Origin: Paraescarpia echinospica
Taxonomy: Eukaryota > Annelida > Polychaeta > Sabellida > Siboglinidae
Reading direction: 5' to 3'
DNA: 64,000 nucleotides
Assembly (NCBI GenBank): GCA_020002185.1
Contig: CM034542.1
Location: 55,991,280-56,055,279 of the forward strand
The translations under genes were made by a program, and so were the position numbers. This document shows positions 59,801 to 64,000 of the stretch, one piece after another. How positions within the stretch are numbered: position 1 is the first letter of the stretch; the number at the start of each line of letters is the position of its first letter. The notes below the pieces were generated by a model that ran no database searches, was not told the origin of the DNA, and saw only the letters and a program-made list of their open reading frames with translations.

Positions 59801-62800
59801 TGGAGGAAATTCCATCTAAAGACGGACGAGTCAAATTCATTGTCCAACAGCGACCACAACCCAGTCAGCCAGTGGCGCGGCGACGGAAACAACAGCCAAC
59901 GAAAGAACATGATGAGCACAATGACAAGCACCAGGGATGAAGGCCCTGATACATGATGAGCACAATGACAAGCACCAGGGATGAAGGCCCTGATACATGA
60001 TGAGCACAATGACAAGCACCAGGGATGAAGGCCCTGATACATGATGAGCACAGTGACAAGCACCAGGGATGAAGGCCCTGATACATGATGAGCACAATGA
60101 CAAGCACCAGGGATGAAGGCCCTGATACATGATGAGCACAGTGACAAGCACCAGGGATGAAGGCCCTGATACATGATGAGCACAGTGACAAGCACCAGGG
60201 ATGAAGGCCCTGATACATGATGAGCACAGTGACAAGCACCAGGGATGAAGGCCCTGATACATGATGAGCACAATGACAAGCACCAGGGATGAAGGCCCTG
60301 ATACATGATGAGCACAATGACAAGCACCAGGGATGAAGGCCCTGATACATGATGAGCACAATGACAAGCACCAGGGATGAAGGCCCTGATACATGATGAG
60401 CACAGTGACAAGCACCAGGGATGAAGGCCCTGATACATGATGAGCACAATGACAAGCACCAGGGATGAAGGCCCTGATACATGATGAGCACAGTGACAAG
60501 CACCAGGGATGAAGGCCCTGATACATGATGAGCACAGTGACAAGCACCAGGGATGAAGGCCCTGATACATGATGAGCACAATGACAAGCACCAGGGATGA
60601 AGGCCCTGATACATGATGAGCACAATGACAAGCACCAGCGATGAAGGCCCTGATACATGATGAGCACAATGACAAGCACCAGGGATGAAGGCCCTGATAC
60701 ATGATGAGCACAGTGACAAGCACCAGCGATGAAGGCCCTGATACCGAAGGTGACTGCAGCAATGTGGACATTATTATGGACATTCCAGTACCCAGATGGT
60801 GGTAAAGCACAGATAGATCATATTCTTGTTGGGAAGAAGTGGATCAACTGTGTCAGAGATGCAGCCGCATACAGCTCTTTCATGTCAGTTGGCTCAGACC
60901 ACTCAATACTATCAACTGTCATTAGATTGAGTCTCAGAGCTCCAAAGAAAACACCATCTGCTAGACTGAATGTCTATTGGAGATCCATGAAGAATGATGA
61001 CAACTTGCAAAGGAACTTCACACTTGGACTCAAGAACAAATATGATATTCTGTGCAAAGATATAGAGGACACGGTTAAGAAATAAAATTGCCTAGTGAAA
61101 GCTAATCACCAAGTAGTTAAAGGATACCACCAAGAAAGAAGAAAACACTGAAAAGACTCATTCTGCCTGATGACCCAGATGTTTGACAAGCAAGAAAAGA
61201 TGTAATTAAGAACGTACCAAACTCGAAGGAAACTCTTGCTTATGCATGCAAGCAAACAGGAGAGAAATACTACTCTACACTCCTCTGAGTGTGAACTCTC
61301 ACATAGTCAAGGTGACTCGACAAGCTTGTACAGTTATAAATCATGTAACCGAACAAACCAGATAGAGTGATTGAAATTGATTTGGATATCAGCCCTGAAA
61401 ACTTCACTTTAATCGAAATGGATGAAGTGCTTAAGAAACTCAAATATGGAAAAACAGGTGGACTGGATGGAATTCCACCAAAAGTCTGGAAGTTGGATGA
61501 ATTCAAATCAGCACTACTGGAACTTTGTAATCATACCTTCAATAATCTGGTAAAGCCTGATGCTTTCACAAAAAGTGGGATAGTACTCCTTACCAAGAAA
61601 GGAAATCTCCCACTGGCAACAAACTATCTAGGTATCAGCTTGACACCAATAGCAGCTAAGATTTATAATCGTCTCTTACTAAATGACGATGCAAACCTGC
61701 CATTGAACCTCTTCTGAGATGGAATCAAAATGGCTTTCTCACAAGTCGATCTACAACTGGCCACATATTAGCTCTGTGCAAAACTGTTGAAGAAGCAGAT
61801 GTCAACAACTTGCCTGTAGTACCGTCATTTCTAGATTTCAAAAATGCCCACGGATCCAAATATCATAGCGAAATATGGACCCCCACCTATGAGATTAGTA
61901 AATGCCCTAATGTGTATATAATTGGATTTGTACCCACTGGTCCAAATATCACCAGGTCCATATTTCATATGACACCGGTATCTAGGTTCCTGGATGCACA
62001 GTGCAAGCAAGGAAGTTCACCCAACGCATTGCCCTAGCCAGGCAAACATGCAACAAGCTAATCCATGTATGGAAGGCAAACATAAGAAGAACCCTTAAAT
62101 TGTTGATCTTCAGTGCCACCGTTGAAAATATACTGTTGTACGGAGCAGATACCTGGACCCTCACGAAAGAAATAGAAAAAAACTAGATGGAAGTTACACC
62201 AGAATGTTAAGAAAGTGCCAAATGTCCACCGGATCAACAGGCTTACAAATGAAGAACTATGTGGACATGTAGACAACCTCACACACAAGATTCACAGGAG
62301 GCGCCTACAACTAGCTGGCCACTGCTATCGTAGACCGAAGAACCAGTGTCAGTATTCATCTTGTGGACACACACATGGCAAGAAAAACAGAGGGAAACAA
62401 GAAAACATACACCAAGTTGATCTGCGAAAACCTCGGTATTGAAGAAACAGACCTTCCATCCCTGATGAACGATCGACCCATACGGAAAAGGCTCATCTAT
62501 GCTCCGGCCCCGGCTGACCGATGATGATGGTTATCTCTGTATCTTTTTAAAAATTTAATATATTGTCATATATTAGTTGATTATCATAATTTTACAAAAC
62601 TTCAATTTTTTGCATTTATAATTATGCATTTTAAGCACCTCTGAATGGATTTATCTAGATTTATGGTGCTATATAATTATTATTGTGACATTAGAATGAT
62701 TGAAGCTGCAGTTGTTACTACTAATATTACATTTTATGTATCATGCCCGATCCGAGTAATTTTAGTAGGGCGATTTACAGTGGTGTGCACATGATTACGT

Positions 62801-63325
62801 CATAATAGGATATTTTTAATTTACTAAATTCCAAATGTCCACAGTTATCAGATTTGTTGCACAGAAACATGCTGTTATATTACTGATATAATAATAGTAA
62901 TAAATGAACTTGTAAAGTGCCATAAATCTAGACGAAAGTCCATTCGGAGGTGCTAAACAATGCAATAACAAAAGGATGAAATACATAAGTACTAAACCTG
63001 GTTAATGAAATAAATGATAATAAATAAATTGGCTAAAAACGTGGCACATATAGGCAAGGTAATTATGTTGTGTGTATATATATAAATGCAAATTAGCGGA
63101 ATGAATAGTGATAACATTAACATGACACAATGACTTATGTGGTGCAGGGACCTGATGAAGTGGTGCGGGCGGATCGTGCGGTGCTTTGAGGCGAGCGCAC
63201 CATCTGCTGCCAACCTGGTCTACCAGGAGGCCCTCGACTGCTTCTGTGCGTGTCTGCCTCACTCCAGACAGAGACAACCCTTGGCTGAGGCCATCGCTGT
63301 CAGACTCAACCTCTCTAGAGCCACG
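44784..63325 (+). CDS. MDN1: Midasin (MDN1), N-terminal 593 codons in 11 exons, continues beyond window
   Basis: Midasin is a giant dynein-like AAA+ ATPase (about 5,500 residues) in the nucleolus and nucleoplasm that strips assembly factors from pre-60S ribosomes. Exons: 44784-44891, 46794-47020, 47531-47615, 50361-50506, 51696-51803, 52411-52603, 54174-54383, 55704-55939, 56385-56499, 57305-57477, 63148-63325. They sum to 1779 nt in one frame. The N-terminal domain (residues 1-289) aligns in order with animal midasins (LQGFLAKQIWTPNDRQ; ELRELWDWSDF; VMAVCGVLLP). AAA1 follows with Walker A GPVGCGKT at 322-329, LLKVQLGDQTDSK, CTDVPGQFEW, Walker B WILLEDLD at 390-397 and APGFRLFATQR. The start is the ATG of exon 1, after gaccgag. 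The remaining AAA modules and MIDAS domain lie right of the window. Confidence 0.95.
45184..46480 (+). mobile_element. Second SINE family, plus-strand copy split by a DNA transposon
   Basis: Head gtggtcgagcagtcagag at the left; box B-like ggttcgaatcctgg after the insertion; then cttgggcaattttgttc, gtagactcactgagctgg and the tail to about 46480. Interrupted between 45230 and 46186. Confidence 0.88.
45231..46185. mobile_element. Mutator-like nonautonomous element nested in a SINE, 9-bp target duplication
   Basis: 955 bp flanked by CTGTCGATC on both sides (45222-45230 and 46186-46194), in the middle of a SINE that reads correctly once the insert and one copy are removed. Inverted ends about 36 bp: CGGATGTTTCGGCCCCTG left, CGGATGGTTCGGCCCCCG right on the minus strand. 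Many internal gggccgaaccatccg motifs. A 9-bp duplication is typical of Mutator-like elements. No transposase. Confidence 0.88.
46794..47020 (+). CDS. MDN1: MDN1 exon 2
   Basis: Encodes IWTPNDRQALLDQLCNLL through to SKTLALSAENK. Acceptor ttttcctcag, donor AAAAG|gtagct. Confidence 0.94.
47531..47615 (+). CDS. MDN1: MDN1 exon 3
   Basis: Encodes RFSVKYLHNTPAFYKEQ and QPITKKAKK, matching the ALRYFKDTSPVF-type segment of midasin. Acceptor gcccttgcag, donor AAA|gtaagt. Confidence 0.92.
47746..49967. mobile_element. Probable 2.2-kb DNA transposon remnant in MDN1 intron 3
   Basis: Inverted terminal motifs: TTCTAATTAGCGTAC then CCTAATTAGCGTACACC on the left, and on the right (minus strand) TTCTAATTAGCATAC then CCTATTAAGCGTACACC. 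Inside are two minus-strand open frames (49065-49385, 106 codons; 49458-49715, 85 codons) that I do not recognise, and an inserted SINE fragment. Superfamily not determined; target duplication not clear. Confidence 0.55.
48451..48543 (-). mobile_element. tRNA-derived SINE, copy 8, 3' fragment
   Basis: Minus-strand fragment of the first SINE family: aaaggtacattcttatat, gctcaaagcgctttacac, cctggcagacctgttc. Nested in the larger element. Confidence 0.85.
50361..50506 (+). CDS. MDN1: MDN1 exon 4
   Basis: Encodes SRDKSRPKLREVVQAVHR and CPELRELWDWSDFLVFL; the FRELWDWS motif is diagnostic for animal midasin. Acceptor ttgcttccag, donor CGATG|gtaaat. Confidence 0.95.
50507..51317. other. MDN1 intron 4, unique part
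   Basis: AT-rich unique sequence; no recognised element before SINE copy 9. Confidence 0.5.
51318..51658 (+). mobile_element. tRNA-derived SINE, copy 9, close to MDN1 exon 5
   Basis: Head ggagtgcagtggctagagc, internal partial duplication of the tgctgccctttcaa block, body, 3' end gaagaacttatctttat. It ends 37 bp before the exon 5 acceptor. Confidence 0.9.
51696..51803 (+). CDS. MDN1: MDN1 exon 5
   Basis: Encodes WHAVHSVALLLDMAPPRV and LRQKYFTPQEERDLSLR. Acceptor gtctgttgcag, donor CTCAG|gtgtgc. Confidence 0.92.
51804..52410. other. MDN1 intron 5, no feature seen
   Basis: Unique AT-rich sequence; no repeat recognised. Confidence 0.5.
52411..52603 (+). CDS. MDN1: MDN1 exon 6
   Basis: Encodes RYDQAVEKACGKALLLSN and DLSEGVMAVCGVLLPK; the VTAVCGVVLP-type motif precedes AAA1 in midasins. 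Acceptor atggagcacag, donor CAT|gtgagt. Confidence 0.94.
52770..53070 (+). repeat. About 20-bp pyrimidine-rich array, left part
   Basis: Irregular copies of a unit around tcctacttgtcctaccaaca. The same unit reappears at 54097-54160, directly before the MDN1 exon 7 acceptor, so one array seems to have been split by the sequence between. Confidence 0.8.
53243..53858. mobile_element. TTAA-flanked nonautonomous element (piggyBac/Kolobok type)
   Basis: Inverted ends CCATTTCAGTACGACAGG and (minus strand) CCATTTCAATACTACAGC, each directly bordered by TTAA (53239-53242 and 53859-53862). 616 bp. It contains a 134-codon plus-strand frame (53275-53679, with LMMDYQNLRWPQWRTALT) that I do not recognise as a transposase. 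Confidence 0.82.
54097..54160 (+). repeat. About 20-bp array, right part, abutting MDN1 exon 7
   Basis: Three units (attctacttgtcctttcaac and relatives) running into cctacttgtcttgttgccag|CATAAG. It forms the polypyrimidine tract of exon 7. Confidence 0.82.
54174..54383 (+). CDS. MDN1: MDN1 exon 7 (AAA1 Walker A)
   Basis: Encodes LALAVASGHPVLLEGPVG with Walker A GPVGCGKT, then TGRVTAPHLLKVQLGDQTD. Nucleotide-binding Lys and Thr are intact. Acceptor cttgttgccag, donor AAG|gtgggt. Confidence 0.97.
54403..54495. repeat. 32-bp tandem repeat, about 3 copies
   Basis: AT-rich unit aacaggatatttaacat plus gatttaa repeated from 20 bp after the exon 7 donor. Confidence 0.85.
54496..55703. other. MDN1 intron 7, mostly unique
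   Basis: AT-rich sequence with a short (GT)n run at about 54863-54875; no transposon ends or coding similarity recognised. Confidence 0.5.
55704..55939 (+). CDS. MDN1: MDN1 exon 8 (AAA1 Walker B)
   Basis: Encodes LLGTYRCTDVPGQFEWQ, the Walker B strand HWILLEDLDYAPMDVVSML, and VPGHGDVIKAAPGFRLFAT with the midasin FATxR motif. Acceptor ccactacag, donor CAGAG|gtaaat. Confidence 0.97.
55940..56384. other. MDN1 intron 8, no feature seen
   Basis: Unique AT-rich sequence. Confidence 0.5.
56385..56499 (+). CDS. MDN1: MDN1 exon 9
   Basis: Encodes RLMRSEFGWYRTRSSGSD and WTKICVEPLSRAELQQ, the sensor/lid part of AAA1. Acceptor gttttgccag, donor CAGCAG|gtctgt. Confidence 0.93.
56795..57288 (+). repeat. 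About 23-bp array ending just before MDN1 exon 10
   Basis: About 21 copies of a unit around cttgccctgtctccaaataa. The array stops about 16 bp before the exon 10 acceptor, whose region cttgccgtgtgtttccatc resembles the unit. Confidence 0.92.
57305..57477 (+). CDS. MDN1: MDN1 exon 10
   Basis: Encodes VIVYKYPQLTTVVDRLLD and LTRDGRLIST, the C-terminal lid of AAA1. Acceptor catctggttgcag, donor ACTAG|gtatga. Confidence 0.94.
57580..59395. repeat. 19-bp satellite, about 95 copies, in MDN1 intron 10
   Basis: Unit cggtgtggtagtaacacag, with cag/ctg alternating as acacagcgg or acactgcgg. Two domains: tggtagtaac units at 57580-59060 and tggcggtaac units at about 59065-59345. Long minus-strand frames encoding His/Thr/Cys-rich repeats are artefacts. 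Confidence 0.95.
59460..62530 (+). mobile_element. Degenerate APE-type non-LTR retrotransposon (LINE) in MDN1 intron 10
   Basis: Broken ORF pieces in order: the end of an APE endonuclease (QIDHILVGKKW ... SVGSDHSIL) at about 60800-60910; reverse transcriptase fragments (MDEVLKKLKYGKTGGLDGIP, SFLDFKNAHGS) at about 61420-61850; then the C-terminal segment (LLYGADTWTLTKEIEKN, HRRRLQLAGHC) to about 62310. The catalytic YxDD region is lost between about 61925 and 62000, and there are many stops and frame changes. The 3' end is a short gatgatgatgg run. Clade not resolved; the C-terminus resembles the craniofacial development protein 2-like endonuclease-RT elements common in marine invertebrates. 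Confidence 0.88.
59908..60748 (+). repeat. 44-bp satellite inside the LINE
   Basis: About 19 copies of a 44-bp unit (gatgagcacaatgacaagca, ccagggatgaaggccctg). Flanked on both sides by LINE sequence, so it expanded within the element. Because 44 is not a multiple of 3, all three frames cycle through the array; minus-strand frames are artefacts. Confidence 0.95.
62531..63147. other. MDN1 intron 10, right part
   Basis: AT-rich unique sequence up to the exon 11 acceptor; no element recognised. Confidence 0.5.
63148..63325 (+). CDS. MDN1: MDN1 exon 11 (last in window)
   Basis: Encodes RDLMKWCGRIVRCFEAS and NLVYQEALDCFCACLP, ending EAIAVRLNLSRAT; the L-KWCxRI...FQEALDCF pattern is midasin-specific. 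Acceptor atgtggtgcag, donor ACG|gtgagt. Its last bases and donor are repeated downstream. Confidence 0.95.
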
Positions 63326-64000
63326 GTGAGTTCGGGTAGAGCAGGGCAGGGTGAGATAGGGTAGGGCGGGGTAAGATGTGCTATGTCTCACCAGGGTTGT
63401 GGTGAGTTAGGGTAGGATGGGGCGTCCTTGTGCGCCAGGGGGTGTTGCTGATTTCATCAGTCTGTGTACCCCATGGCAGATCGCCTGACGAAATTTGGAG
63501 TATAAGCCCAGCCAATAATATCGCTTGCCGGTCAGTTCCGGTGGTCTTCATGGAATGTTTGGGCAGTAGACGTAATTATATATTTATAAGCAACACCACT
63601 CAATGGCTCGTGAGAATGGTCAAATGGGTAATTATACTGGGTTTCCTGGAATTGGGCGCGGGTCAGACAGATGTCTGCACTGTTCTCACGGGTGGTATGG
63701 CAAGAGATCTGCCAGGGTAGTGTACTTACTAACACCCCCTGGCTTGTGAGGATATGGTGGGGCAAGACGGTGTCAACCTCACCAAAGCCACGGTGAGTTA
63801 GGGTAGGGCGGGGAAAGACAGGGGCAACCTCAGAGCCACTGTGAGTTATGGTGGGGTGGGGCAAGATGGGCTCAACCCGATCCGGGTCATGATGAGTTAG
63901 GGTAGGGTGGGGTGAAGTGGGCTTATCCTCACAACGGCCATGGTGAGTTAGGGTAGGATGGGTACAGATGGGCTTAATCTCACCAGGGCCACAGTGAGTT
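63302..64000 (+). repeat. 48-51 bp array of duplicated MDN1 exon 11 donors
   Basis: Units contain ctcaacctc...gagccacg|gtgagtt followed by agggtagggcgggg. Donor-equivalent positions: 63326 (real), 63402, 63793, 63841, about 63892 (broken, gatgagtt), 63943 and 63994. A MITE interrupts the array at 63434-63743, and it runs past the window edge. Confidence 0.92.
63434..63743. mobile_element. 310-bp MITE inside the donor array
   Basis: Inverted ends gccagggggtgtt at 63434-63446 and its complement at 63731-63743. CTTGTG directly flanks both sides (63427-63432 and 63743-63748). No coding capacity; superfamily not assigned. Confidence 0.75.

Noticed and set aside
57542..60810. Several 250-610 codon minus-strand frames
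   Set aside because: They come from the 19-bp and 44-bp arrays; neighbouring frames are equally open and there is no start context or family.
61367..61717. Intact reverse transcriptase gene
   Set aside because: Only fragments of the fingers/palm remain, the YxDD segment is deleted and stops interrupt the frame; it is a dead LINE in an MDN1 intron.

Overview
This window is eukaryotic nuclear DNA. Every real gene is split by GT-AG introns, there is no bacterial-style gene packing, and the introns are full of tandem repeats, tRNA-derived SINEs and small DNA transposons. Protein similarity points to a bilaterian invertebrate. The SEC63 sequence reads like a lophotrochozoan (mollusc-type) protein, but a cephalochordate cannot be excluded from the sequence alone, so I leave the phylum open.

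Layout. 1-7812 is a 78-bp satellite, broken by about 1 kb of unique DNA and a 1000-N assembly gap. 8164-35371 (+) is SEC63, the ER translocon J-protein: 18 coding exons are visible and only the first coding exon(s) are missing. 35372-39103 is intergenic, between convergent genes. 39104-44052 (-) is a complete four-exon IST1, an ESCRT-III-like protein. 44053-44783 is a 731-bp gap between the start codons of two divergent genes, probably a shared promoter region. 44784 to the right edge (+) is the first 593 codons (11 exons) of MDN1 (midasin), including an intact AAA1 Walker A and Walker B; the gene runs out of the window. The three genes serve unrelated housekeeping jobs (ER protein import, membrane remodelling, 60S ribosome maturation); nothing suggests a joint pathway. 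Every exon boundary was checked for reading phase, and all internal junctions keep the frame.

The non-coding part is the remarkable one. At least eight exon-intron junctions in SEC63 and MDN1 carry a minisatellite that runs up to, or across, the splice site. In four cases the repeat unit itself contains the last or first 14-25 bases of the exon plus the splice site, so the intron holds rows of decoy donors or acceptors: SEC63 exons 7, 14 and 16, and MDN1 exon 11. In SEC63 exon 7 the 46-bp copies nearest the true acceptor have lost the AG, while the farther ones keep it. In SEC63 exon 16 about 4 kb of decoy acceptors differ from the true exon edge by a base that makes an in-frame stop. In SEC63 exon 6 a 26-bp array repeats a branch-point-like ctaac, and the last unit places one 23 nt from the real acceptor.

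A second theme is mobile DNA. A Pol III SINE family has several plus-strand copies ending within about 40 bp of a 3' splice site. One SINE head has been amplified into a 54-bp satellite. A dead non-LTR retrotransposon carries a 44-bp satellite. Nonautonomous elements include a hAT copy with a perfect 8-bp target duplication, a Mutator-like copy with a 9-bp duplication inside a SINE, a TTAA-flanked element inside a splice-site array, and three TA-flanked pogo-like MITEs. The long open frames over the satellites (unit lengths divisible by 3) are artefacts, not genes.
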